From contig NC_134280.1 in assembly GCF_949628215.1 (NCBI RefSeq), positions 50,060,621-50,124,620 on the forward strand: DNA of 64,000 bases. The letters are read 5' to 3'. The stretch comes from Phalacrocorax aristotelis (taxonomy: Eukaryota > Chordata > Aves > Suliformes > Phalacrocoracidae). Below, in pieces: positions 39,101-51,987 of the stretch (position 1 is its first letter; every line of letters starts with the position of its first letter). Made by a program: the position numbers and the translations under genes. The notes below the pieces were generated by a model. That model had not been told where the DNA came from. It did no database searches and was given only the letters and a program-made list of their open reading frames with translations.

Positions 39101-40765
39101 ACTTTTGTTCATCATTCTTCATTTTCTAAGTTCCAGATGTAATCATAAAACTCCTCATAATTTTGGAATTTGCCATGATATCATTCATATGAATTACATG
39201 CATCACTATGATCTGCCTCTGTGGTTAATGTGACATTAATGGCAGTACCCTCACCCTTTCATAGAAGAGTCTTAAGTTTCACAAAATAACTTAATTGTAA
39301 AGATATAAAAAGCCTGATCCTTACCCATATCAAAGCATCAAAATCTTAATCTATACAGACCACAAAGGGTTTTGTTTTGTTGGGGGCTTTTTAGAGAGAC
39401 CAGTAGAAAACAGAATACAAATCTGAAATCCCATCTAGAACTGCAGATATTAACTTTCATTTTATCAGCTGACAACACAAACTTCATGGTACCTTGTTCA
39501 AAAGATCTGAGCAACTTATTTGTGAGCTCAGAAGATACTATCTATGTTTCTAGATTTCAGAAAATATTCTTTAAGTTTTAGAAGGCTTAGTTGGCAAAAT
39601 CTTCCCATTTCTGAGAAGCCAAAGTGCTCTAAATAGAGTCTGGAGATTTTTAATTTTTGGCAGCTTGGATAACTTTACAAATACTCAACTCCTTTGTAAT
39701 GGCAGCAGTATCTGTGGTTATAAGAAATAGTCATCCTGTTTGCCTGGGCACATAAAATCAATAACCCACCTCAATAAATCTCTAAAAAACCCCCCAAGCT
39801 TTTACCTGTGGATACCCAGGAGTATTATGTATTTCTTTTTAGAGCTCATCACCACCACTAAAAAGCCAGTTCATCCTTTCTACCCAATATGGTGAACTCA
39901 GATACTTACAAACCCTGCACAGGGAGCACAGTTAAGACTCCTAGTCTTGTGGATGACTAGGCATAGAAGCTTTGCAAGAATGTTCTACAACCCAAGACTT
40001 CAGGACCCAAATTTCGATGCTCTTTCATCTCAGTTACAGAAGTATACTATCGCTACATGGTCAGTGCAGCCAACAGGTGGATCATATCCTGCCATAAGGC
40101 TCACAGAAAATACTTCTGAAAAGAGATGAAGAGAGTGGGCATGATGAAATATGATGCAACCACAAAAAATGATATTGAGGCATCATGGACTGACTATGAG
40201 GAGAAACCATTTAGCTTGTAATCAAAGGAGGAACAGCAATGAAAGGAAAAACTATAAGTTACTCAAATACACCCTCAGGGATTTTGGGTGGAGAGTCTGC
40301 AGGGGTTGGTATAGCGATGTTTACATTGTTGTATTTGCCTCCAAGAGGTTCACACAAGGGAGAAATCCTCTGACATCAGAGGGTAACTGTTCTTTGTATA
40401 AGATGATAAACACTACTTTGTACTAGAGGAGTGCAAAAGCATAAGGCCTATTTTTAGGTGTTTTTAAGGAGACCAAGCTAATAACAAGCAAGTGTAGTTT
40501 GTAATAAGGAAAAAAAATAGAAAAGTAGGTAAGTGTGATTGCTTTGGAAAACATGAAAGGTTAAAGGGAAGTTGTGCCTCACAAGTCTGTGATATATAGT
40601 GTTAGAAATGGGGTTGTGCTCTGGAAAGCTAATCCTAATAAAAGAAGTAGAACATACGTTTAAATTCAGGTTTTTTTAAATTATTGATTGGAATTCATGT
40701 GCACCTGAGGCACTTCATTTGTGCAATGCTACCTGAAGTAATAGAATAGTTAATTCCTTTGCCAG
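36105..40765. other. Intergenic with candidate distal regulatory sequence
   Basis: No gene or transposon is recognised. Homeodomain- and octamer-type motifs cluster at about 37300-37350 and 37810-37920 (see findings). A poly-A run lies near 36172-36186 and a G-rich run near 36449-36467. Confidence 0.45.
37745..37945. promoter_or_regulatory. Candidate distal enhancer between PPP6R3 and GAL
   Basis: Motifs seen: TAATTA (37817-37822), CTAATTGG (37865-37872), GATTAG with an adjoining TTAGTCAT AP-1-like site (from 37893), and ATATGCATCTAATG (37901-37914). The density of homeodomain/POU-type sites with no repeat signature is typical of neural enhancers. It lies about 25 kb upstream of the GAL start. 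Function is inferred only from motif content and position. Confidence 0.3.
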
Positions 40766-41385
40766 CAGTGTGCCCAGGTGGCCAGGAAGGCCAATGGCAT
40801 CCTGGCTTGTATCAGGAATAGTGTGGCCAGCAGGAGCAGGGAGGTGATTGTGCCCCTGTACTTGGCACTGGTGAGGCCGCATCTCGAGTACTGTGTTCAG
40901 TTTTGGGCCCCTCACTACAAGGAGGGCATCAAGGTGCTGGAGCATGTCCAGAGAAGGGCAGTGAAGTTGGTGAAGAGTCTAGAGAACAGGTCTTCTGAGG
41001 AGAGGCTGAGGAAACTGGGGTTGTTTAGTCTGGAGGAGGCTGAGGGGAGACCTTATAGCTCTCTACAACTACCTGAAAGGAGGGTGTAGCGAGGCGGGGG
41101 TTGGCCTCTTCTCCCAAGTAACAAGCAATAGGACGAGAGGAAATGGCCTCAAGCTGCACCAGGGGAAGTTTAGGCTGGATGTTAGGAAAAATGTCTTCAC
41201 CGACAGGGTTGTCAAACATTGGAACAGGCTGCCCAGGGAGGTGGTGGAGTCTCCATCCCTGGAGGTATTTAAAAGAAGGGTAGACGTGGTGCTTGGGCAT
41301 ATGGTTTAGTGGTGGACTCGGCAGTGCTAGGTTAGCGGTTGGACTCAAGGTTGGAAAAGACCCTTAAGATCAACAATTCTATGAT
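40766..41385 (+). mobile_element. 5'-truncated CR1 LINE
   Basis: A relatively well preserved 3' part of CR1. A frame coding for the C-terminal RT region ([18 protein letters not shown], then [18 protein letters not shown], then [16 protein letters not shown]) is followed by the CR1 3' region. It ends with GGTTGGAAAAGACCCTTAAG followed by ATCAACAATTCTATGATT. It is less diverged than the long CR1 at 18-22 kb. Confidence 0.95.
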
Positions 41386-44300
41386 TTTTCTAGTCGCTGC
41401 TTCTTCAGGTTACCCTCAGTTCGAAGTTTTGTCTTTTTGCCATTTAAAAGCTTTATGGTTCTTGCCCTCACTTTGGATTTCACTCCCTACAAAGTTATCA
41501 TTTACTGGTCTAATGGATAAATGATTTACAAAATAAAGTATTATCCTGGTCATTATTCAAATGCACTTTCTACAGCAAATGTTTCACCAATACAAAAAAG
41601 TGCCCAATTCTGTCTAAATCTCCATTTCATGACTTGTTAAGAGATTTTAAGTGCATGAAGAGCATTACAAATTCCTTGACAGATTTCCAGCACTACAGCC
41701 AAGAGCACTGATTTTTGTTTTTATTGGATTTTTTTTCTATTATTTTTTTAACACGGGTTTGTCCACACTAGTAAGATGATTCTGGTGTACTTCATCATTA
41801 ACAATTGAAAAACTTTTCTTGTAAGATAAAATTGTTCTTTCGTGGCCACAACAGACATAGATTTGTCTTGGTGAGTACAATGTGATAGATGATATATGGA
41901 TGAGGAGTTTTACTATGCTGTTTATTAGCTGTCCTCAAATCTATGAAAAAGGGGGGCCTTTCTTTTCCCTTGTACCACTTTTGAAAGGGCAGCTGTCTCT
42001 TTTACTATCACATTAACAGCTGTTTGAGAACACGCCTCCACTATTATCTGAAGTCATACAACTGTAAAACTTGATGAAACTAGCAAAGGCTTTAATCTCA
42101 AACCCATTTAAGCATTCATGTTTTTATTTAAGTTAATCTATTAATCTATACAAATTTGTCTCTTTAAATGGAACAAATGCCTTCCTTTAAAGATAGTGAC
42201 AATAGTAAAACATATTCTAGGAAATGCTTTAGAATCTTTTAAAAGCTTAGAAAGCGGGTAGAAATGCATAGTGGAAAAAACCAAATGACATGGGATGTGC
42301 CAAGCAGCCATGTTTTCACTTCTGGCTGCAACTTGGCTGCACGGCTCTGAAGGTTTTGAAGCCTTGGCTACTAACAAAGGGAGATACTGCAAATTAAGAC
42401 TTGTGCTGAGCATTGACAGCCACATGGGCTGGAAATCTGGGACTTTGCCACACCTTAAGTGTTCTGCATCATCCTGGGCACCAGATCTCAAGCAAACCTC
42501 TTCTCACTGCCCAGCTGTCAGTTCTTACTCCTCTTGCAGCAGAAGAGGCTCTTTTCTTCTCCTTAAAGAGTCAGGCTTCAGTGTCCCAGAAAGGAAAACA
42601 ATATCCTATTTGGATTTCTACCATTTTGCCAGTTCTCAAGACGTGGGCAAGGGGAGAGAGAAGTAGAACAAGAATTCAAGCAAAGATGATCTGGAATTAC
42701 ACAGCATAACACTCAAAGTTGAACTGAGCTATTCATGTAGCATGTGACAGACCCAGAGTTTGAACTGATCTAGCACACCTACACGGGTTAGAGGGAGTGA
42801 AAAGAGCAAAACCACCTAGGGAAACAAGGCTACAAGAAGTTTGAGTCTAAAGGCTCAGCAGTAGATGAGTTTTGGGTTGCTAGAGGACTCCCAATCAGTG
42901 CTTAGCAGTTAGTTATATTTCACATTACTCTTAGAACTAAACTAAGCAGTTGTGACCTAGTCCCTCATTGAGGCAAACAAGACAATTAAAATTGCAGTAT
43001 ACTAAGTGATATCCAAAAAAAAGGTGAGTGTGATGCATCACCCTGTAGATGTGGCGATGTACTTAACTTTTGCTTTTGCAAAAACCCAATTTCAGATGCA
43101 AGGCCCTGCAGTTGTATGGGTAGCTAGGAAGCTCAAGACAGACATAAAACCCATTCTCTGCATCATTTCACGCCTCATATGGGGTAAGAACAGCTTTTTT
43201 ATTTGTTAGATCTACTGCCTTGATTTATATAATATATGCCACTTCTGAATTTTAGACCTTTTATCAATTACAAGCTAGACTACTAAAATGGGATACTTTT
43301 TTGATTGCTACTAGTAAGTTATTTTATCCAGATCAAAACCTGTCGATCAATATAACTAACATTAACCAGTCAGAGGCAAATTACTGGACTCTAAGCAATA
43401 GCAGTAGGAATGAAGTGGAATTCCAGTCTTTGTTACACAGATTTGCAGAAGAGATGTTTTGATTTGCCTCTTTCAGCTTTAGATATACTTGCTTTTACTT
43501 ATCAGCCTTCACCTCTATTTAGCCTCTAACATCTAGGAAAAAGGAACATTTACGTCAAATACTTGTGTCTTGAGTATGTGATTTTTGCAGTTCTAACAAC
43601 AATCATTCTTCCCTTGCACAGTCCCAAATCTTAGTTCTGTCAAATCTGTCAGGAGGTATCAGGCAAAAGAGAATGCTAAATGCAATACTGCCAGTATTCT
43701 TAATGCATAGAAAGCAAGAGCTACTTGTACTGTAAAAATAATTCAAAGCTGGAACAATTTGTCACCCTATTTGTAATTGTCATGAGTATAGAAAAAACCC
43801 CTCATCTCTACTGCAGTTCCCTGATGATAAAGCTCTTAAGCAAAAGGGAGACAAGTCTCCTGCAATGAAGACTATTGGGCAGTATTGACATCGATTCGCC
43901 TCTCCCCTTCTTAGAGTAGAAGCAGTTTGTTTCAAAGTTCTAGCACTATACATGCAGTATAGTCACTGCAGTGTTTCATCAATTCCGTCCACAGCCACCC
44001 TAGAAGCTGCTAGGGAGCAGAAAAGCAGTGAGCAACCCTTACACACATATTCAGTACACTGAGGACTTAATGAATGCATGTCAGCTTAGTAGTAAACATC
44101 ATTATTTCTCTTCAATTGAAAAGCTGGAGCTAGTAGAAAAAGCTTATGCTTATTTTTGTGTTACGAAAACATTCTTAGATGTTGGTAGTACACATCAAGG
44201 CCATATGTTGTTTATAAAAAAACCATTCTTGCCCCATTACCCTTTCCACTCTGGGGTCAAAAAAGCTTTTTATTTTTTGTCATGAGAACACACAGTGAAG

Positions 44301-47300
44301 ATTGTCAAAGGTATTCAGAGACATACTAGGTTGGATCAAAGCTGGAGCAAATCTAAAGTCCAGAAGCCATGTAAGATCTATAGTCAGATAAGAGCCTGTG
44401 GAATACCTTGACAATATATGTGGTTGGGTGTTATGACAGTCTCAAAGATAATCTTAAAAATTAACTAATTATGCTTTCAAACATTCCCTATTATCAGAGT
44501 CCGTATCTTTTGTTACATGTAAGCAAAGACTAAATCTGCTGTCCTCATAGCAAGTCTAGATAGAAGAATAAGTCTCTTAAGGCAACTGATGTCAAGAGAA
44601 AACAAACCACCTCATAATTTTTGTCTAGCAGCAGCAATCTTTTGAATTTCTGAATCTTTCAAAGGGTCCTACTTCAGTACATATTCCAACTTCATATTAA
44701 CAACTTATTCAGAGGTTTCAGTTACTGTGCATCCTGCTTGTTTCTTCTAGTGCAACTCACAACTTCATCTTTTTCGCTCATGATTAACTTGACATGGGCA
44801 TCATGGCCATAAACTATTTGAAAAAAATTCTCCCTGGAGCACAAGGCCATTCAGACATTCTGGGTTACAGCTGTTCATTGTTCTGCAGGCAGTTTGCCAG
44901 CTAGAAGGATCTAACCTTCTTTTTCTAGCTCACTTAAGTGTTGCGATGACCAAAGAGGAACAAGACCTTGCTTGAGATTAAGATCTCTGAATCCCCTTCC
45001 CCTACCATCAAAGCTTAACTTCATTATTTATCTGCTTTATTTCTTTCAAGCCAGTATCTTGACATGCACAATAGCGATGATCCTCCCATTCGACTCTGTT
45101 GCCTACCTACAAGCTTTTGGTGACAGACTTTGCACATTTGTGAACATGGAAGAATTTCTTGCTCCTAGTAAGTGTTTCACTGTAACAGGGTGATTGAGTT
45201 TCTGCATGAATCTGTCACACTACCCCAACATCACCTTCTTTATTCCTCTCCAGCCGCTTGGCACAAGAAAGCATTTGGAAGTAGCAGCTACCCCTCTCAC
45301 TGAAGGAACTGGCTACTCAGTCATTCAGAACGCAGTCCGTATTATTTTCATATGACAGAAAAGGATGTTAGAGAATAGCTCAGAAGAGCACTAAACAGCC
45401 TCATTCGCAAATCCAAGCTTAATATAACCATTAACCTGCATCTAGTTTTACAATTAAAGCCTTTTTCTGAGATGCTCCGTTCCACCTCATAATTGCGAGA
45501 CTCCCACTAGGTAGGCCCTTGCTATATGGGGAGAGCTTCCTGCAGAGCCCCGTCATCTGCAAAGACCTTTTTGTACAGCCTCCTCAGCTCAGACACTGGG
45601 ATGCCCGGAGGCCCCGCATGCAAAGTCAAGGGCAGACACCAGGCAGCTCCTAATAGGCAGGAGGTAACCACGCAGGTAAATATTTCCTTTGAACTGTGAT
45701 CAGGATGCATTAGCCCGCTCCTTGAAGCAGCTGGAGGCTTGTTCCACCACATCAGAGACACCCTACCTTTCTCACACAGGGTATTATGACTGTTTCCATC
45801 TGTGCAACACCAAATTCAAAGCTGCATCAACCTGTCAGTGTGTTCTTCAGGATAGCACCAGTGACAGTTGCTGAACAGCTGGATCTCACCATTGTGTTGA
45901 GAAGAATTTAATGCAGCATACAGAAGTATTGCTAATAATAACCTAATAATAATAATTGCTAATAATAACCTAATAGATTATCAGCATCAGTACAAGTTTA
46001 CCGATGAACCAGTTTTTGGCTAAAATATTGACTGAATAATCAAAAATACAAATTTTTGCCTTGGTTTCTGGGAAGCTATAAACATATCAGCAAAAAGGTT
46101 CAAATATATCAAGCAGCTGGACTATGAGAGAAGCAGAGAAATCTTCTTTAACAAAGTTAAAGTTGGCCACAGAAACCAGAGGCACAGGTTCCTCTTATCA
46201 TCAAATTACACTCAGCCTGGCCAGAGACCGCCGATAGAGCCTACACGTACAGGGGCAGGAGCCTAAAAAACATTTTACATTTACTGAAGTGCTTCCGGAT
46301 GGGCTGTACCGTATGCACAAGTGCCTCTTCCTTCTTCCTAGCGTTCTACAGTTCAGTGCATTTCAGAAGCGTGCCATGCACACTGCAGCTGGCCATGTGA
46401 AGAGAATATATCCTACTCATTGACATGTGCGCATGCAAGTGTGTACCTATATATTTATTTATACAGCTTAGTTAAAAATGGTCTTAAGTGCTTGGACATA
46501 GCAATCAATATGAATGATGTATGAATCATGTAGATAACATGCTTGAAATGATTTAGTTATCAGGAAGTCATCCACCACTTCACAGGTTCAGAGACTTGTC
46601 TTTAGAGTACTTCAAACTAGACATGCAGAGCACCAGCATAAAAAAAAAAAAAAAAGATACCTGCACACTTCCTCAACCCTTTATATCATCTTTTGAAGCT
46701 GCTTAATTCTGAAAGGACCACAGAGAAAGAGGACCCCACAGTCCCATGAACATAGCAATTGCTAGTTACTGCCTCTTCCGAGTTGAACGCTGGCTGATCA
46801 GTGTGTGCAGTCCAGCATGGCTCACTGCAAAGCAGAACCCTTCGCATTTGAAAGCGCATTTCAGAACAACAGTTTAGCAGTGACTACGGAAGAACCCTTT
46901 TTAATAAATATAGCATTAATAACAAACAACTGTTTCTATAAGGATATAGCAGGAAAGGTGCTCTGGAGAACAAGAGAAACAAGGTCACTTGAGTTTTAGC
47001 AGAGTCAGTAGTAGGCTTATCTTAGCAATCGTGTGCCACTGTCTGTTATCTTTCATGTGAAAAAATAGCAAAGAGGGATTTTCCAAACACTTCATTCTGT
47101 CTGGTGTAAGGAAAAGCAGGTTTTATTTACAATGCGTGCAGTCAGGCTTTGGTGCCCAGCAAAGAACCAGGATAATCTATTACCCAAGATAAAACGGTGA
47201 CGACCCTTGACAGATAATTGATGTAGATAAGAGAAGGGAAGACACCCCAGCCCCAGTTAAGAAAGACAGGAAGAGTAGCACATAGTGGAGTTCAAAAGCA

Positions 47301-50074
47301 GCCCCACCAGATCTGTAAAGTAACAGGTTCAGATTCCATCTGAAAAAAAATGAAGTATCTCTATTACACCCTTGAGAACCAACCACCAGTCTACCTAATT
47401 ATCATCCATGGACTAAAGTAGTGAGACAACCAGATAGTTTATCTGAGCAAATGGATAAGTCGATTCTCATGACAAAAGCAACAAAATCTACTCAACAACA
47501 GCCAGGCAAGATTTGGTTCTCTTAGTCTGGATGACTGTATGCCTCCAGACAATCATGATCCAAGTTAGTCTTCAGAATCCATGTTTTGAGATGCAAAGAA
47601 CACAGGTCACAAGAAAGCACCCATACCACTCAAAAGAGATCCAGAATGAGAAGGAAGAACTCCTTCTGAAGAAGGTCCTAGAATCAGAATTACAGTACTT
47701 AAGCTATGGTCAGAAAGATGAACTAAAGGGAATCCCACCTCATTTTGCAAGGTACTTACCAATTAAGGAAAGATCAAAATGCAGAAGTTCTGCTCTCCAA
47801 TGGAAATGATGCATCAAACACTAAGCCCAGAGTCATCTATGAGAGAAATTCTGAAAAATACTACCAGCAACACAGTGTAAAGTTCAGTTCTTGTTCCTGC
47901 TTCAGCTTGGGGCAGAAGAGTAAGAAGCACACACTGACTTCCCTGCGATGTCATTAAGGTAAGTGTAGTTACACACAAGTCATTAACCAGAACCAAGCAC
48001 AGGACAAAATCACAGGCTTGGAATAATTTGAACCAGAAAGCCATGCTAGGTCTGTGCAAGTCCAAAAGATTTCACCAACTGTCCTAGCTAAAGTAGGCAG
48101 GAAGGCGCCTCTATGCTAAAAGTATTTTTTATTTTAATTTTACTGTCGTAGTCTTCCTCCATGCTGTAAACCGTACATACTCAAACAATAACGAAACAGA
48201 AGGATGCCAAATCCTTACCTGTTCACAAGACGCAGAAACTAAAAGAGGAAAGTTAAAAACTTGACAAAAAAGGCTTGTTGCTGCTGCATTAACTTCTGTT
48301 TTCCATCCCTGTCTGGGAGACAACACAGACACTTTTATAATGAAACCTGAAGCACTTGCGCTACGCTGGAGAAAGCGCTACTTATACTGAGACAGTCTGA
48401 AGTGATTAAGTATACTAATAGAGCCATCAGTTATATACAATAACTACTTCCTGATATAACTGTGTAAGACTATGTCAGAAAACAACACGATCCCCAAGGA
48501 AATTAAAGCTCATTTAAAGAGGAAGAGAAGTTCATTATAAACAATAGTAACAACCTGATTCGTCTTCCTCATAAGTCGTTCATAACTCCTCAGTGGATTT
48601 CACACTTGGAATGAATGTCACAGTAAGTTTCCACAGGAGCATGCAGATGACAATACAGAACTCACCGTTTAAGAGGTAGATACAAGACATAACAGGAGCA
48701 AGAAGGTAGGTTTCACTCAAGAGCATGGTCATGCTGGGTTGCAGTTACAGTGATATAATGATATTGTTTCAACTATCCTATTGTCTTTGCAGTGAATACC
48801 TGTTAACTCACTGAACTGGGGGAATGCTGGCTTAATTAATAATAATGTTAGTCAAGATGATGGCTTACACTTTTACTTAAATGGAATAATCTTGCTATAA
48901 AAGCTAGTCAAGGCTTACACTTTAAGATAATGGTTTAACTGGTCAAGAAGGCATGATTCACCCACTCTGCAAAGTACAGAGACTGAGGTCTGAAGAAGCA
49001 ATAAGCTACTGCATCTATTGCTGGTTTATCCACTTTTGCAACACGCTCTTGGCTTGAATAAAAATTCTTTACTTGAAAGCCTGAGGGTTAAATCCATTGC
49101 CCTTTGATATCAACTGACATCACTATTCCTCAGTTTCAAGTGACAAAGCCTCTAGCCATTTCAAAGAGCACTGTGAAATGTGGCAATGCATATATTCAGT
49201 ATGAGCCATTCAAATCAAGCTTATTTCATCCTAACTGCTCCTAAATACACTGTAGGGAGTCAAACCTGTACAAAGGTATTAGACTTTAATCCATCTCACA
49301 AACGTATTAGAATACCTTTTAAATAAAGACGACTCAAACTCCACTGCATGCAAGTCAAATTTGATTAAGCAGGCTGGGTAACACAGCCATTCAGAACTCT
49401 CCAAGTACATTCAAACTTTTGTAGGCCTGTTTGAGCAGCATAAACTGTTGGTAAAAGATGGCAAAAGGTGTGGGTGTGTAAACACCCCCCCGTGCACACC
49501 CCCCCCCAGCTTTCCCTTCAAGTTCAGGATTCCTTGTACAAGTAATACAGTGGGTAAAACGCACCCCTCCACCTCCTCAGAACAAGCTCACACTACATCA
49601 AACCTAGGTTAAATCCCAGGCTTAACTCACCTCCCACACAAGCTCTTAAAACTAACAATAAACACAACAGTAAGGAAGAACCTTCAAGACCACTGGAATC
49701 AGCATTAGCCAATCAGTAAGCCAACCTAATTTACCTCTACTGCACCCTTTAATTAGAAGGTAAACTACACTGAAGGGTGAATTCCAGTCACCACCACTAC
49801 TCACACCTCCACTCAACTGGTATTACCTATCAGGAACAGAGGGAAGGGGGACAAAATACTCCAACTTTTCAATTTTGCGCTCAGTATGAACTGGATAGCA
49901 GATGGATATGACAGTTCATTAACAGAAGGAAGGACAACATACTAGAAGGCTTTGCCGAACTGCAGGCAACAGGGCTGAAATAGTTTCAATGGATTTGCCG
50001 CCAGTATGTTCTTCACTTTTCATGGCTACATAGCAAGTTAATTCAACTTGTTGGCAAGGGACAAATAGCTCCCA
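41386..50074. other. Intergenic block downstream of PPP6R3, no gene recognised
   Basis: The sequence is mostly AT-rich. It contains a GC-richer patch (about 45510-45760), a 27-bp tandem repeat (45928-45974), a poly-A run (about 46640-46655) and a C-rich tract (about 49485-49508). Several open frames of 80-120 codons occur, but none shows a recognisable domain or codon pattern. Confidence 0.45.
45928..45974. repeat. Short tandem repeat, 27-bp unit
   Basis: ATTGCTAATAATAACCTAAT occurs at 45928 and again at 45955, with an AATAATA filler between. There are just under two copies, with a trinucleotide AAT flavour. Confidence 0.9.
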
Positions 50075-51935
50075 CTGAAAAGGACAAAAAGCTTTATTCC
50101 TTATAAGCTTATGTAAGCCAACATACTGCTCTCCTGTATTTGGAATTTCTATTTGGATTGAAGTTGATGTGTCGAAATGAGTGGTTTTGTTTCCAAAACT
50201 GCTTGTTCAATAACAGATCAGACAGTGATAAAAGGACAGCTGCCAACCTTAAAGCTAACATACAAAATATTTTTGGTCAAGCTGATCTGGAAGCAATTCT
50301 GAACCAAAGAAGAAACAACTTAGAAACCAACTTGATTCCATCATTTATAAAGTACAAACAAAAGAGCAACCATAGTTACCAATTCCACCTGTGATGCTGT
50401 GTTTTCCCCCCCCTCCACTTTCACACAACTGATCAGTCTGTAACAATTTGCAATGACGAGTGCCACTGAAATTTGCTGCAGCAAATGCAATAGAAGAAGT
50501 GAGAAGGGCAATGCCGTTATACATATGTGTGGGGTTTTTTTTTATTTCTGTATGCAATGTAATGTTTAGGCACGTTGCTCGGGACGCCTTCTAATATAAA
50601 TCATTGGCCATTGTTTAGAGTATCCTTTTGGCTTTAAATACTGGTCAGGAAAACAAATGATGTAAAAAATAAATGAATGTAACTATTACAGAAACAAAAA
50701 TGGATTTGCATCTAAAAGTGCAGGAGGTGAAGTACTTTAACCCTTTCACCAGACGATGTGGCAATATACAGTATATTGCTTCTGTTTGAGAAGGCTGTTG
50801 GAATTTTACACTGACATAGAAAATTATAAATTACACAGAATTAGTTTCCATAATCACTATATATATATACACAAACCAGCTGGGAAAAAACTGGTTTAGA
50901 ACATACAAATGAAAGCCTCACACAGATCAGTACAGTGAAAGGAACAATTAACATGCTCTGCTGCCAAAATTTGTATTAAAAACACTATATACTTTTAAAA
51001 TGCATGTACTGTAATTATATTAGCAGCACGAGCATTTCATTTACTTGACTTGTCTAAAAGGATTATAGCGTTTTAAATACGCAGATTGTTCTGAAATGTT
51101 CCATTGTATAATGCTCAGTATTAAACTAAATCTTGGTGAATGGGTTAAAAGGCAGGTGAATCACTTAAACACAACAAGCCATGTGCACTTCAAATATTCT
51201 AGTGTTTCACCTGTAAGGTATTGTTTCAAGCAAACAAGACTTAACAGAACATATGGCTTTACAGTAACATCAATTTGTCAACTAAGTTGTAGCAATAAAT
51301 ACTTAAAATCTCTACCAATAGACTTACATTTTTGATCTGTTTTAAACAATACAGAAAACAATTACCAATTAAAAAACCTGTTGTAAAATGTTGAACACCA
51401 AAAAATTCTTATTTAAATCACTTTTGTAAGCTAAACAACCAAAATAACATTTATAGGGCATTTCAGTTTCAGAAGAAACATGAATTCTTTTCTTTTCTTT
51501 TTACAAGGTGAAAAATGTATGAAAACTGCTAAATACTTTGGTCACACTAATTGTCAAATAGTTATGTCTCAAATACATTAGATTTGTGTATTCACTTTTT
51601 TATAAAACTATTCTTACAGCCATTTTAACTATAGTAACACTACTGTCATTACATGGGTAGCAGGATCTTATTTCACAGGCCACCCATTATTTAGAACAAT
51701 ACAATATAAACATACGCAAAAATTATTGGTATTTCTCAATGTGCAATATTTTTACACTTATGAATTTCTGTACAATGTCTTAAAATCTAGAATATAAATG
51801 TTGCTGGTCCTGATCCCTTGCGAAATTAGTGCAGCAGTGACTGGCTTCAACAGGGTCTAGATGAAATCCTCAAGAAACACTCAAACACCTGGATATGAGT
51901 TCATTTTCTTCAGCCAAGGTAGTAGACATCACGTA
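50075..51935 (-). other. PPP6R3: PPP6R3 3' UTR with two candidate poly(A) signals
   Basis: AT-rich, repeat-poor sequence follows the stop codon. Minus-strand AATAAA hexamers lie at 50541-50546 (followed by an A run) and 50093-50098 (followed by a T-rich GCTTTTTGTCCTTTTC element). The second looks like the better distal site and gives a UTR of about 1.86 kb; the first gives about 1.4 kb. A TA dinucleotide run lies near 50857-50868. The boundaries are inferred. Confidence 0.55.
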
Positions 51936-51987
51936 TCATACAGGGCCATTAACAGATGCCTCTCCTAAATAGGTGGGTTGATCAGTC
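51936..51987 (-). CDS. PPP6R3: PPP6R3 terminal coding segment
   Basis: Completes Arg, then reads [16 protein letters not shown] and stops at TGA (51936-51938). The acceptor is TTGGCCTCTTAG, preceded by a long pyrimidine-rich tract. Only 52 coding nt start the last exon; the rest is 3' UTR. The final SVNGPV matches the human terminus, and the residues just before it differ. Confidence 0.93.

Noticed and set aside
41025-41348. 107-codon minus-strand open frame
   Set aside because: Antisense of the CR1 3' region.
42295-42709. Overlapping plus-strand frames of 98 and 123 codons
   Set aside because: No domain, no splice or promoter context, and the two frames overlap each other. Treated as chance.
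47513-47809. 98-codon plus-strand open frame
   Set aside because: It has no recognisable domain, no clear splice context and no support from synteny. Its length is not surprising in several kb of intergenic DNA.
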